A stretch of DNA of 64,000 bases from Sabellastarte sp. h YS-2021 (taxonomy: Eukaryota > Annelida > Polychaeta > Sabellida > Sabellidae): positions 29,717,160 through 29,781,159 of the forward strand of contig OZ024927.1 in assembly GCA_964017235.1 (NCBI GenBank), read 5' to 3'. A program made the position numbers and the translations under genes. Shown piece by piece: positions 22,342 to 34,042 of the stretch (position 1 is the stretch's first letter; the number at the start of each line of letters is the position of its first letter). Under the pieces are notes generated by a model that ran no database searches, was not told the DNA's origin, and worked only from the letters and a program-made list of their open reading frames with translations.

Positions 22342-24035
22342 AAGCAATAAGAAGCATAATTCACTAAGATTCTGCAACAGATTAAATAAATGGCCCATAA
22401 TTAATACGAATATACAATAATTTTAACCAAAATGTCACTTTACTTACTCTACCATCAGATTTACATTATCATTCTAGCAACCACTAGCATGTTTGAAAAA
22501 TGAGGTTTAAAAACTTCCAGATTCCAGACTGTAATAGGATGACTCGGATACAGTGAGACAGGAAGAGTTATTTTGGATAAAACATACTTAGCTACATACT
22601 AAGCTAAGAAATTCAGTTTCTAAACAAGGATATAGACTGAAGTAAGATCTATTAAAACTATCAAGTTTTAATAATTTTTTTCAATGAAGATTCAGCTTGT
22701 AATGACTAATGAGCCACCCATATAAACACTTTTATCATTTCTCCTAAAGTGACATCTCAGTTGTAGGAGGACTAACATGCTTCTATTTGTGCTGCTCTTT
22801 GGGTTCAAATATTGGTAAGATCTGGATCTGAATTCAACTCCCAGAGAGTCCTGACCATGACATAAACTACTCAATCTAGTTAAAAGCCAAATACTAACAC
22901 ATAGTAAACAAAGGCTAGTGCTTTGGTTTCCATACACAAGATATAAAAGCTCAGCCTTTTAACAAACACAATACAAAATATTACTTTATCTTTTGGCTTA
23001 TTTATTTTTCAGATTTTCATAAAACTTCAAGTTTTTTATTTCCTAAATAATTTTAATAATTCCTTCGTTAATGTTCTTATTATGATAAATCAAATATATA
23101 ATGATACCAGCATACATATTAACAAAATACATGCATAATTGTAATAGATAGTTACATAATGTTTACTTTCTGAGTGTCAGTGTTTGCTATTTTATGCTAT
23201 ATGGAGGGATCAGTGGTCTGTGATTTGTGTCTGTCAAGGTTCGAGTATAAAGTAATCTAATCATACTTGTTAAGTACTTAATCTCTGCACTAGCAGACCC
23301 TTAGGCATTGTCACCTTGACATCACCTTGTCAGATAAGTAGGTTTCAAACCCTTTTGTGTGCTACAGAAGGAAGCATGACCGACTGGGAGCATCATACAA
23401 AAAGCTGTCATTTAAACATGTTTTTTTTGAATCACAAAGCAAACAATTTCAATAATTGGATAGAGCTGGAATACATGATTAGGCGTTGGCAGTCGGCATT
23501 GTTGAAACTCCCACTAATTTTTTTTTGCTTCAGATTTGTTTTTCTCATTATATTCACATCAGGTTTCAGGTGATAGATCCTCCCCTATGATCAAAAATAC
23601 ATCTGGATTCCAGGAAGAAATAGACTGCCATGTCCAACAGCAGAAACACATTTATTACACATTACGTCTCTAAATGTTCCTTTTGATCTAGAAAATGGAC
23701 ATATTTTCGGGCCAGCCTTAGACCCCATAATATGAGTAAAAACGGTTCCATGCAAGTTCCATGTACATGATATGCATTGGCAGATAATAATAATAAAGTA
23801 CAACATAATGAAATCTAGAAACATATTTGGTATGGATACTCAAAAAAGTAATGCTGTTTATCTCATTTTAATACATTATGATGTATATTGCGAAAAAGCT
23901 GTTAGAATTAGTTAGAATTAAAAATAGTTTAGAATATGTATTCCTTTGGAAACATTGAAAATAAAGTTATATATACAGATGTGAAAAGCCTGTGGGAAAA
24001 TTTTTATCATACATTATCACTTTCATTTGAATTAT
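22342..24035. other. Non-coding, no recognised feature
   Basis: No gene or repeat family is recognised. The part at 23280-23800 is less AT-rich and non-repetitive, but nothing in it identifies a role. Confidence 0.4.
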
Positions 24036-24240
24036 TTGGGTTTGACATTGCTTTTAACATATTGTATATGTCATATCACGAAGGGTAGTTTTGCCCGGAG
24101 AAGAAACCAGTATATACAAGTTGGTCAAGATTCTGTACTCATAAAGTGACGGGCATTGGTAAGCCATTACTAGCTACCCCACCTAGGATTGAGTCTGGAG
24201 TTTGAGGACCGCTGGCCTCAGAGGATTTTTTAAAGTTATA
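24036..24240 (-). mobile_element. tRNA-derived SINE, family C, diverged
   Basis: On the + strand it shows the reversed tail 'atttgggtttgacattgctt' + 'ttaacatattg', 'tatgtcatatcacga', then 'gggcattggtaagccattac' and 'ggcctcagagg', in the same order as the clear copies at 32.6 and 45.9 kb. The B-box is decayed. Confidence 0.6.
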
Positions 24241-24344
24241 TCACCATTTTTGTAAGTTTTGGGGATATTTGAAAGGAGTCCCTACTTGTCAAAGATCTGG
24301 TACTGTAAAGCATCAGATAACTAACCATGGGCTAATTGGTTGAT

Positions 24345-24560
24345 TTGGGTGTAATGTTGCTTTCAACACACTGTCACAGTGGTAATTCTAAGTTGGAGGA
24401 AAGCACTGAAAACTAGTTGGTAAAGATTCTGCATTGTAATCCAAGGCACATAGGCAAGCAACTACAAACTTCCCCACGTTAGGACTTTAACTCACCCCGT
24501 CAGAGATGGGGACAGAGATGGGAAGCAAGTCTGTTACCCATGGCACCGTGTTCCCACAGC
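24345..24560 (-). mobile_element. tRNA-derived SINE, family C, diverged
   Basis: The reversed family C tail is visible in 'atttgggtgtaatgttgctt' + 'tcaacacactgt', followed by 'ggcacataggcaagcaactac' and 'ttccccacgttagg', and a decayed tRNA-like head near 24540. It is a second, older copy ~100 bp from the copy at 24036-24240. Confidence 0.55.
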
Positions 24561-25866
24561 CCAGCCCACCTCTAATTTTTCCATGGTGTAACAACACTGT
24601 TCCAGTGGCCATATCCAGATCCGTATCCAAAAACTGGATCTTTTAGAAACCGAGGAATCACTTTAATTCATACCAATGGAAGTTCCGTATCGGGATTCAG
24701 AAATCCAATCACAGCAGGAAACAAGCAAAATATGAGTTCCAATACTGAACCAGTAACCAGGTGCCATTAAGTTTTAACATCTGCACACATTTAGATTTTC
24801 GATTTTGTGCAAATATGAAACAAAATATATCTTTCGTCAGTTTATCTAGATCCTGATACTGATCTGGCCTGTGTGAATCAACCTTTACCAATGGATAAAT
24901 TTTGTGGGAAAGAGTATACAGATGAGCACAAAAATTATGAGGCCTCTTGATAATTTAAAAAGTACTAATATTTTTAAATGACCATAAATTGAGTCTCACT
25001 GACATGCTAGTAATCTGAGCTCATTTCAAAGTGAAGTTTTGTGATACAGTCACTTGAATGTCTCATCTTTCTTTGATTTATTTAATAACTTACCTGTACA
25101 CTTTACTTTACAGTTCACTTCATGCACATATGTTGGGCAAAAACCCCTGTCTCATTTTTCTGATTGAACATAAACATTTAAATAATCCTCTTTCTATACT
25201 GAAATGAAACATGAAAGTATCGGGCAGTCCCTAAACAATAGCATAAAGAGTCTACAAACCAGGTAGATGTCTGTCCATTTTCAGATAAGCTATGATTTCA
25301 GTAGAACAAGTGTTGCTTCCATTCCAGGACTTAAGTGCTTAGGTCTTTGTCACTGTTATGTTGTGCAGGCTTTGACCGCTCTACTGACACTTTTTTATGG
25401 TACAACTTTGTAGGACCAATGCAGAACTATGATATCCTACCTTAAAATAGTAACGGTTTTACAATATACCTTTTTTATACTATTCTTGGCATTCCCTGTT
25501 CAATCAGAGAAGTCTTAAGAATGGGTCTGTTCATCCTGTCAAATGTGAAAGCCCCCTAATGAACAAAGAATCATTCACACGTGTCACCCATCAGGGGACA
25601 TATGCAATGCTTATCTGAAAGATGGGTTTCATTTCATGAATATATAGCTCATATGTTTCATGATCTAACATCTATAATTAAAGTCTTGTACATGATATAA
25701 ATTAGGACTCCCTTCAATGAAAAATCTGGTATGTATTAGTTTTTGTACAAAATAAAACAGCTACCTATTTATTTGAGATGTTTAGTGATGCAAGAGTAAA
25801 TGTGTGTTTCCATCTATGCAATCTCTCATTGGTGATCTTTGAATGCAAGTTTTCTCTATTGTAATA
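24561..25866. other. Non-coding, no recognised feature
   Basis: Nothing supportable in this stretch. Confidence 0.45.
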
Positions 25867-26063
25867 AAGTAAAACCTCAATTATCCAGCCCCACTGGGGA
25901 GGGTAATGAGCTATAGTTGGACAACGGAGGCTTCTCAAAATAAAAAACCCCAGTATTTTAGCATAACAGCAGTAGGAAAATATAAATCCGGGAGAGTGGT
26001 AAGGAGTTCATAAAATTGATTATTTGGATAACAGAATAGATAGGGAAAATAGAGATTCTACTA
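25867..26063. mobile_element. Short Tigger/pogo-like MITE, TA target site
   Basis: TA flanks it (25865-25866, 26064-26065). The left end 'aagtaaaacctcaattatcc' and the inverted right end 'tagtagaatctctattttcc' match at 13 of 20 positions. This is the same terminal style as the element at 14208-14798. It is 197 bp and non-coding. Confidence 0.7.
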
Positions 26064-27154
26064 TATTTTAATTATTACTGATGACATTATATGGACATTT
26101 TGTGAACACGGATCCACAGACATTCCACTGGAGTGGGGGGGGGATTATCCCCAATTTTCTAGGTCCATTAATCGCCCACTGTGTCGACTGATGATCTAGA
26201 ATTATTTATCTATTTTGCTAAATTGATGGTCATTATTTCATAAATTACTTTCTGGGATAAAATGAATTCCAACCTGGTAAATACTCACTTCCTGTGAATT
26301 TAAACAAAACAAAAACTTGTGACAATGGATATTTAATAGATAAATACTGGATCCAATAAGTTGATCATGTTGATATTTAGTTATATACAGAAAGGTAAAA
26401 TTTATATTAAATAATCAATCATTTGAAATTACTAATGACCGACAAGAGAATACACAAATGCCAGACAAACATGATAAATAAATTACTTTAAACAGTTATT
26501 TCAATCATAACTAAATAAACACACAAACAAAACAACAAACTATTGGTGACAAGCCATTTTCTGCTTTGCAAAAACAAAAAAAATTGCCATTCTACATCTT
26601 TTGAGGGCCATTAATAGCAATCAGAGTGTTTAAGGTGAGATGAGGCGAACTGTTCCTAGTTATTATTCATGGTGCTGATAAGGCTGTGGGGATGTGGCAG
26701 AGGGTAATGGATTCCCTCTCTGGAGGGACAGATCCACTTAGTTTTCATCCGGACACCCCTCCATCTTGACTGACTAGCCAAGCTTATCGGTACCCGTGAT
26801 TCCCTGATTATGTGTCCATCCAACTCTATTGCTCCAGTTTTCAATTCTTTCACCATAAGTTTCAGTACAACAATATGAAGAATACCAACCAGAAATATGT
26901 CTTCACGTACTTGCAGGTATTTGTGCATGCAGCAAAAGTTAGTGAATGCTCACAAATTAATGCAACCTGCACACACAAGGCATTTTCACATGCAATATTC
27001 TATATTTATTATTTAGTATTCTAAGTCATGATCCATTGCCACATACCGTGTACCCTTACCCACATTTTTGAAACAGATTTAAAATTTCTCTTCAATCTTT
27101 GAAATGACATTTCTTTGCACAAATTAAAGACCTAATTACATGTATTTCTTTTCG
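26064..27154. other. Non-coding; moderately GC-rich block at 26630-26930
   Basis: Includes a poly-G run at about 26137-26145. The block at about 26630-26930 is notably less AT-rich and not repetitive in this window. A 90-codon frame is open on its minus strand (26656-26928), but I recognise no domain. It could be an exon, a regulatory element or chance. Confidence 0.3.
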
Positions 27155-27300
27155 CCACAGTGAAGGAGTCACATGGTGGTAGAATAGGTGACACACTCAC
27201 CTCACGCCTGTGACTTCATGGGTTTGAATCGTGGCAGTGATCTTCAGTGGGGAAATGGGAAATCATTTCTGCAGCTAAACCTACAGTGTCTCAGTTCAGA
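27155..27300 (+). mobile_element. tRNA-derived SINE-like fragment
   Basis: 'tggtggtagaataggtgac' fits an A box and 'catgggtttgaatcgtgg' a B box, about 35 bp apart, followed by 'gatcttcagtggggaaatgg' that belongs to no tRNA. The head resembles family C ('ggtggcagagtggtaacac'), but the tail differs. It is degraded. Confidence 0.5.
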
Positions 27301-27903
27301 TTATACCCTGTTGCCTTCTGACAGAAATAAACAGAAATCATATACCTATCACCATTGAGCTAAAGGCGAATTTCAGGAATCTCTAAAGAATCTGTGTAAA
27401 ATGACTTCAAAATATAAAATAGTAAATGAAGAAAACTTTTAACAATATTAAGAAATTATGTATGCATGACACAAGTGTATAGAAAACTTTCAGGCTATGT
27501 TTTTGTATGAAAGATGAAATGTCTTACTCATATTATTACTAAAGTATTAAATAATGTGAGTAAACCTGCAACCATACTTTGGGTAACCTTTGTGAACAAA
27601 AGTCATACATGTATAAGAGTAACCAAATTAATATAAATAGACACTGTCATACTTCAGAAACAAAAGCTGGACATAACTTAAAATTTCACATTAACATTAG
27701 CATTGCATTAGAATACCTAAACTGACCTTTTCGTTTCTGCTTCATTTCAGGTCTTGGTGAATTTGAAAAAATGAAAGCTATTCACCATTGGTGTGACATG
27801 GTCTTATAAAGTTTTATTGACGCTGATTTGCACATGGATTTTATTTTGGTTAGCACAGTTTTTTTACAGTGACAAAAGTAGTTTGCACTGCTTTCGTCCG
27901 CTG

Positions 27904-28200
27904 CTGCAACTTGGTATTATGATGTCCTGTGCAATGTATTGAAAGTAATGCTAAACTCAGACATCATCTCCAGATTAATCACAGCTTATCATGTACATAA
28001 TCACAAAATGGCCAACCTGTAACTTGGTATTATGACATGACCTGTACAATATATTGAAACTAATGCTAAGTCCAAATAATTCAATCCAAGATTTAACAAA
28101 GCTAATTTTGCATGATGACAAGATGGCCAACCCCTGCAACTATGTACTGTGACATAACCTGTACAAATGTCTTGAAAGTAATACTTAACTCACAGAAAGC
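27904..28200. repeat. ~115-bp tandem repeat, ~2.6 units
   Basis: 'aacttggtattatga' starts at 27908 and 28021, and its diverged form 'aactatgtactgtga' at 28138. Each unit continues 'cctgt(g/a)caatgtattgaaa' + 'gtaatgctaa', and full units end 'aaaatggccaac' or 'aagatggccaac'. The first part of the unit resembles the 3' tail of SINE family C ('atgacctgtacagtgttgaaa'), so the array may have grown from a SINE tail. Confidence 0.75.
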
Positions 28201-29802
28201 TGACTAATTTGTTAAGTTATCTGAACTAACAGACAAATCAACACGTTTTCTGCTAAAAGCAATGGCTTATCATTTGCCATCGTATTTTCACAGCCCATTT
28301 CTTTTGATTAATTCCAGCTGGAAACACTTTTCATGAAAAGGTAAGCTACTTATATGTGACCAAATATGTAAAAGCACGTCAATATAAAAGAAGGTTATTT
28401 ATATTTTGTCATCATATCAGTGAATTATTTCACTTATGATAACGTGGGTACTTTGGCATTAAGTGGCCATCCATTTAGTCTGTTTGATAACATCCCCTCA
28501 ACTAATGGTATATCTGACACTCCAAATATTCAGCCATTTCGATCACAACCCAGTTAGTAGTATTGTCTCAAGGCTCTCTTGACAATGACCCTATGTGACG
28601 GAAAGATGAACGACAACCAGGTAAACATGAAATAAAATGGCTGAGATTTTAAAAGGTAGAGAGAATGAATAGAAGATTTGATTATCAGGCAAATTTATTG
28701 GATTTATTTTACTCGCTAATTTTGATGGCAACTAAATAACTGACATATTTCCTATTCATATAACCGTATCCTGTGTCAGGATCTTAAAAATCATTACTGT
28801 ATTTTTTTCTGAATAAAATCAAAGAGCATTTTAATATTAATGAACCCGAATCATAATACAGGTTCCTTTCAGAGAGAAAAGAGAGTTATCCCCCAGCAGT
28901 ATAGATCTTTTAAATACTAAAATATGTCTCACATATGTAGTCATAGTAATTTGTGGGAGTGCATTTGGATTTAGCCAGAAAATAACCCTAAAAGAAAGAG
29001 AACTTGTAGTAAGGCTAGCTAGCTATCATTAGAGCACTTCATTTTAATGCATAAAAATGTCCAGATTCCATGCTGTAAAATGACTTGATAACTGTCACAG
29101 GAAATAGGAGAATCTATAGCAAAAACCCTCTGTTACTGCATCTATGTGCAGTTAATGAGACTACTTGGCTAATTGAGAGAGCTTATGAGGAATTTCTACT
29201 GATGGTGAATCTGCAATGAAATAGCAAATTACAGAGAAACCTACAGCTTTCTACAATCCTATTATTTTTCCTCATACTGAAGCCTCTGTGTAAGATTTTA
29301 TGAACACAGATTATAAATTTTCTATTCCCTCATACATAACACCTTTTCTGTTTTGTTAACCTTTTCTTATTAAAATTAAATACTAGTATTAAAAATAGCT
29401 TTTGCCGCAATTCAAAGTAATTGAATGACTTTCTGGTGATATTTTCTCCCACTTCATTGTGTCAATATTCTTTGACAGATTCTGTCAATAAGACTATATT
29501 GGTCCTTTCCATGGTCTCTTCCTTCCTGACTGTTTGTAGAATCGAATGCCAGTTGTTAGAATTAACAGTCAACGGCAATGGTTAAAGTTAACGTTAATAC
29601 AGAAAGGAGCTTTTCTGTTCTACTTGGATGAATTAAAAATTTCTGTGAATAAGAATATAAACAGATGTTCATTTAAATTTATTTTCATCGATATCTGGCA
29701 ATCTTTTGAATAACTGTTTAAAATTCTAATCATGTTGGAAATTTATGTCAACATTTCTTCTCTTTATTCCACTAAAAATATGTGTGACTGCTTTCATTTC
29801 TT
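28201..29802. other. Non-coding, no recognised feature
   Basis: No gene or RNA recognised; AT-rich and non-repetitive within this window. Confidence 0.45.
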
Positions 29803-30162
29803 ATTACCTCCACCAGAAGGTTGTATTTTTGGGTGTGTTTGTTTGTTTGTGTTAGTGATTTCTCTGTAAGTAATGAATGGATCTTTCTGAATTTTTTATG
29901 TGGGTAGGGTCTGAACAAAATTTTCATTGGTTTGGGAAAGATCCAGATCATATTCTTGATACCAAAAATTCCCATTTTCAACATATTTTCATTAACTATG
30001 GCTTTCTGGATGACACTACTCAAAAGTAATCACTGGATCTTCACAAAATTATTTATGTGGATGGTGTCTGATCAAAGAAAAAAAAGATTAAATTTTGGAA
30101 AAGATCATGACCATATTCTGGATACAAAAAAAAAATCCCAAATTTTCAACAACCCATTCTAA
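29803..30162 (+). mobile_element. HINE/pearl-like repeat fragment with two core units
   Basis: It starts 'attacctccaccagaaggtt', runs through 'gtgtttgtttgtttgtg', then contains two ~143-bp core units, each with 'aatggatct'/'cactggatctt', 'ttatgtgg..gg', 'tttgggaaagatc'/'tttggaaaagatc' and 'gatac.aaaa'. It stops at the TAA-flanked MITE at 30163. The sequence after that MITE ('agcagaactcagtgagc') may be its decayed far end. Confidence 0.6.
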
Positions 30163-30783
30163 GACCCCAGTTACACATGGTCGGATGCACCGCCGGATCG
30201 CGGCAGGTTACCTAATTTGGAAAATGTTGAAAAATGTTGAGTGATTTACGGATCATATTTTCATCCATAAGGGCATCTGTAACATCCTTGTGAGACCTGT
30301 AACGGCATGCTGCAATCTGTAGCGATCCGTAGCGGCATGCTTCAAATCAGATAAGATCCCTAGACCATTACAGAAAAATCAAACATGCTTGATTTTTCCG
30401 GGAAGTCCGTATGGATGCGGTATCCGTAGTTCTTCCAATCTCATCCGTAGCTCATCCGCGAGTGTCCTTATTGTCCGTATACCCATCCTGGATGTCCTTG
30501 TGGCATCCCTTTCATCCGTGATTCTTCCGTGCCAACAAATATCACCCAAAACATAGCCGGATCTAACTGGATCTGCAACGGATCTGCTACAGATTGACAC
30601 GGAAAGGGTTTGCGGATTAAAAAACCAGTCAAAAGGACATCCACAAACCGGTCCTTGAGTCAATGTAGCGCTTCATAGGAGATCCGTAAATCTTCTACAT
30701 GATCCACCCTCATCCGTGTCAGGTTCCATATATGGAACCATGGCGTATATCCGTGGGGGATCCGTGAAAGTGTAACTGGCCCC
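30163..30783. mobile_element. GC-rich PIF/Harbinger-like MITE (second family)
   Basis: Ends are 'gaccccagttacac' and, inverted, 'ggggccagttacac', with TAA on both sides (30160-30162, 30784-30786). The interior is GC-richer than its surroundings and repeats 'ggatccgta', 'catccgt' and 'ccgtagc'. It carries the palindrome 'aaaaatcaaacatg' + 'cttgattttt' (about 30374-30397), which recurs in the MITE family at 15872 and 19970 despite different ends. The 94-codon minus frame (30379-30663) is repeat-driven. Confidence 0.85.
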
Positions 30784-30786
30784 TAA

Positions 30787-31702
30787 CTCTAGCAGAACTC
30801 AGTGAGCAAATCACCATTTATTATTCTGTTGGACATAAACAAAACCATGAATGTTTACATTTTTCCAGCCCTGATGCCTCAAAAATTATGACAATGACTG
30901 GCATCTTGTTAAATACAGGCAAATTAGCTATATCAGCAGAAAGAATTTGCTGGTAACTTGACAGGTAATAATGCCGGAGAAGTATTAAACCAATGTACTC
31001 AATATGAAATGAATGTAGCAAATATTCCCTTTAAACTGCTACTAAATATCCTCTAATAACCAGACTTTGATGTCCAAGTAAAGTATACATTTCTAAATTA
31101 TATACCTGTCAAAATATACCACAAGCTTCTACATGCCAGAGGGTTGAGAAATAATGTCACTGGGTTAATTAGAATTTTTATGTTCAAGTCTCACAGAGAA
31201 AAAAGGATAAGACTATGCTTCCTTTGTCCTGACGACCGACACCCGATTGTCAACATTAATGTTTCAAAATGATTTATATCTGTTTACCATCAAAATTTAT
31301 AAAATGATTAGTTTAAAATTATAATCAGTTAATGTTTAAGCCATAACTTTCTTAAGTCTCAACAGATTTTGATAATTCTATCACTTCAATATGATTATAG
31401 GTGGTAATACCTCACAAACACTTAGACCAAAAAGAAACACAATATATATTGTAATTTCTTCTTTATAAAACTTGCATTTATTTTTTGGTTTAGTATATAG
31501 AAAGTTTAAAACCTCTTTTGTCTGCATATGACTAGCATTTTGATATAAGATAACATGGATGTAAAACAGAAGAGGTATTTTGGTATAAAACAGAAAAATA
31601 CAAAATTTGGGAGGATGTATATATAAATTCACAACATTGATTATTTGGATATCAAAAGATCAGAAAAGAGAAGTTTTACTACATGTATACTGAAAATATA
31701 CA
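30787..31702. other. Non-coding, no recognised feature
   Basis: Nothing supportable in this stretch. Confidence 0.45.
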
Positions 31703-31704
31703 TA

Positions 31705-32157
31705 CAGTCTTTATTCGTATAAATGCCCCGGGGGTGATGCATTTTTCAAAGGGGGGGGGGACTATTATCTATAAAAAAAATCAACTCTCGAGTCCAGTGG
31801 CAATGGGCAATAATGGACACTTACAGCCCTGATCTCGCTTGCCAGCATGTATAATGGCGAGAGGGCTTAATATATTGGAAACAAACCTTAAATTTGAAGA
31901 AATTATAAAGTTTATCTTGTATTTTTGTAGATTTCATTGCATTTATGATCATAATTGTTTTGTTGTGACTTTCTTTATTTCTTGTAAGCGGTATTCGATT
32001 GGGGAAGTACTAAAACGCATCTTTTTTCGGAATCCCGGAATCACAAAGGTGCTGGCTGTTGAGAGGGATGTAAAACCCCGAAATATAAACTTTGCAAAGG
32101 TAAACAGGAGGGGGGGGGGGGACTAATAGGGAGGGGCATTAATACGGATAAATATGG
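31705..32157 (+). mobile_element. TA-flanked TIR element with captured-looking core
   Basis: TA flanks both ends (31703-31704, 32158-32159). Left end 'cagtctttattcgtataaat' + 'gcccc' and inverted right end 'ccatatttatccgtattaat' + 'gcccc' are imperfect inverted repeats, followed on each side by a G/C run (31751-31760; 32110-32121). The interior from about 31845 to 32045 is homologous to the minus strand of the hAT-like element at 15417-15785. A 95-codon frame (31839-32126) begins near an ATG in 'ataatggcgagagg' and contains 'LETNLKFEEI'. The ends suggest pogo/Tc1-mariner type. Confidence 0.8.
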
Positions 32158-32194
32158 TATATATTATTTACACAATATGTGACTGTTATACTTA

Positions 32195-32536
32195 GGTCCC
32201 ATCTTTCAATGCTGGGGTCATGAGCTACAACCAAATGGATTTGTTCAGTTGTGTATCATTGTGTACAGTCTGCTTAGAGCCTTGGTATGATGTATTCAAC
32301 GGGATTTGCTTCGACACAGCTCGAAATGAATTTTGCCATTGGGACCACTTCTTTTATACATTTCAAAAACCTCCTGCAAGCTCTCATGTGCTAAACTAAA
32401 ATGTACACGGCGGTGGGGTGAAGAGGGGGTACTAGTCAGATATAAGGTCTCTATTTAGAACCATAAGAATGAGGTCACGAAGTGAAAATCAAATATGTAC
32501 AGAAACTACAACACAGAAAAGTGTGACCTAGGCATC
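32195..32536 (+). mobile_element. TIR element 'TGCCTAGGTCACAC', copy 2
   Basis: Collinear with 21475-21835. The right end 'gtgtgacctaggcatca' is the exact inverse of the left end of copy 1, while the left end here is eroded ('cttaggtccc'). It has no transposase frame. Comparing the two copies defines the element limits better than either alone. Confidence 0.7.
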
Positions 32537-32610
32537 ATTAACTTGTGGACTGACAATGTATTGCTACACGGAGGTAGCCTTGCTTAAGGCTTAAATTTGT
32601 ATGATATCTT

Positions 32611-32790
32611 TCTATTTATTTATTTATTTGGGTTTTAACGTTGCTTTCAACACATTGTCTAGGTCATATCATAACAGGTAGTTTTATGGGCAGAGGAAAC
32701 CGACCAATGGCAAGCAACTACCAGCTTTCCCACTTGAGGTCGGGCCGGTCACTGAACCCAGATCTCAGAGGTGGGAGGCGAGAGAGTTAC
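32611..32790 (-). mobile_element. tRNA-derived SINE, family C
   Basis: Starts with the reversed A-rich tail 'ctatttatttatttatttgg', then 'gttttaacgttgctttcaac', 'aggtcatatcataacaggt', 'ggcaagcaactaccagcttt', 'cccacttgaggtcgg', 'cactgaacccagatctcaga' (B-box region) and 'ggtgggaggcgagagag'. All match the intact copy at 50537-50767 in reverse. Confidence 0.85.
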
Positions 32791-33704
32791 CAATATTTTT
32801 TTTTCAAACATGCACACAAATATTCAGTATTCATAAAGCACTAACACATGTTAGGAGATATAGGCTGAAAAGTTTCCCCAACTGCAAAGAAACTGGAGCC
32901 TTCAGCAAGGCTAACATTCAGGAATCGGCATTGGTGAGCCAACCACCTGCACTGGCTGATGTTGAGTATGAAGAAACAGCTGGAATAAAATCGGGAAAAG
33001 GTATAGAATCAATGTCAGCCACTGGGCATTGGCAGTGAGGAAACACTGGCTTATGTGTTTTAGTGTGTACTGTAAAATTGTGTCTAGATCAAGAGATGGA
33101 AGGGAGAGGTACTGAGGCTGGTTTAGATTACTGGAGATGGTTGGAAGCTGTCTGTCTAAGACTATATGTCTTATTTCCTGTAGATTTTATTGTTTGTACA
33201 CATTGGTGAATCTGTTTTATGCACTGAAAAAAATACACATGAAATGACTTTATGTACCAATCTGAGATTCTTCGTAGAAATAACGGCTGGGTACTTTACT
33301 AGATATTTATTTATACAAAATCAGCTTTTATTTCTTATTTTATTTTGTAAGCTTCTGTTCTCTACAGCTGTCTACTGTATATTTTTTTCTGTTGAATTTT
33401 TAATTAATACTTCAGCTATCTATAGTAAATATAATCTAGGAAAATGAGCTCTTAACTCTGTCATAGAATGGATATGAGTAAAATAAAGGTAGAAAAACTC
33501 TTAGTAATAAATACTGGATGTGTTCTAAGCTGATCCCCCCATACTTGATTGTCTTTGAATAACAAATAGAGTTTTGAAACATTTAAAGGTAATTTTATAA
33601 CGCAAATGAGTCATACACAAAGAACCAAAAACAAGAAATTATTAATGGATAAAATATCACCTGATATATAAATGTCTTTAAACCTGTATGTATTAAGGGT
33701 TCTA
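32791..33704. other. Non-coding, no recognised feature
   Basis: Nothing supportable. The 85-codon frame at 33190-33447 is hydrophobic and AT-driven. Confidence 0.4.
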
Positions 33705-34042
33705 GAACGCCTAGAGTGCAGAGCTCCGCCAACAAAGCAGCCACTGGTATCTCGATACTGTAATTTTACCTAAATATTGCTTTTTATTTTAACCCTCATA
33801 ATCTGACACTATGACCATGAAATCATTGAGAAAGATTCTGTTAAGAATTTACGACTCTTATATCCAGATTATGGTCTGGATCTATCCCAAAATTTAATGT
33901 TTTCTTCCTCTAGTCAGGCTCTACCACATAAAAACATTTCCTAAAGATGTGCTCATTAGTTTTGGTGTAATCGTAAATGTAGACAGACATACAAACAAAT
34001 GAACACACCTGAAAACATAACCCTTGGTGGAGATAATGATTT
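33705..34042 (-). mobile_element. HINE/pearl-like repeat, near complete
   Basis: Left edge 'ctagaacgcctagagtgcag' + 'agctccgccaa' is the reversed terminus; the core shows 'atccagattatggtctggat', 'caaaatttaatg' and 'ctaccacataaaaacatttcc'. The right side has the reversed TTTG region ('acagacatacaaacaaatga') and ends 'aacccttggtggagataatg'. It is non-coding. Confidence 0.7.
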
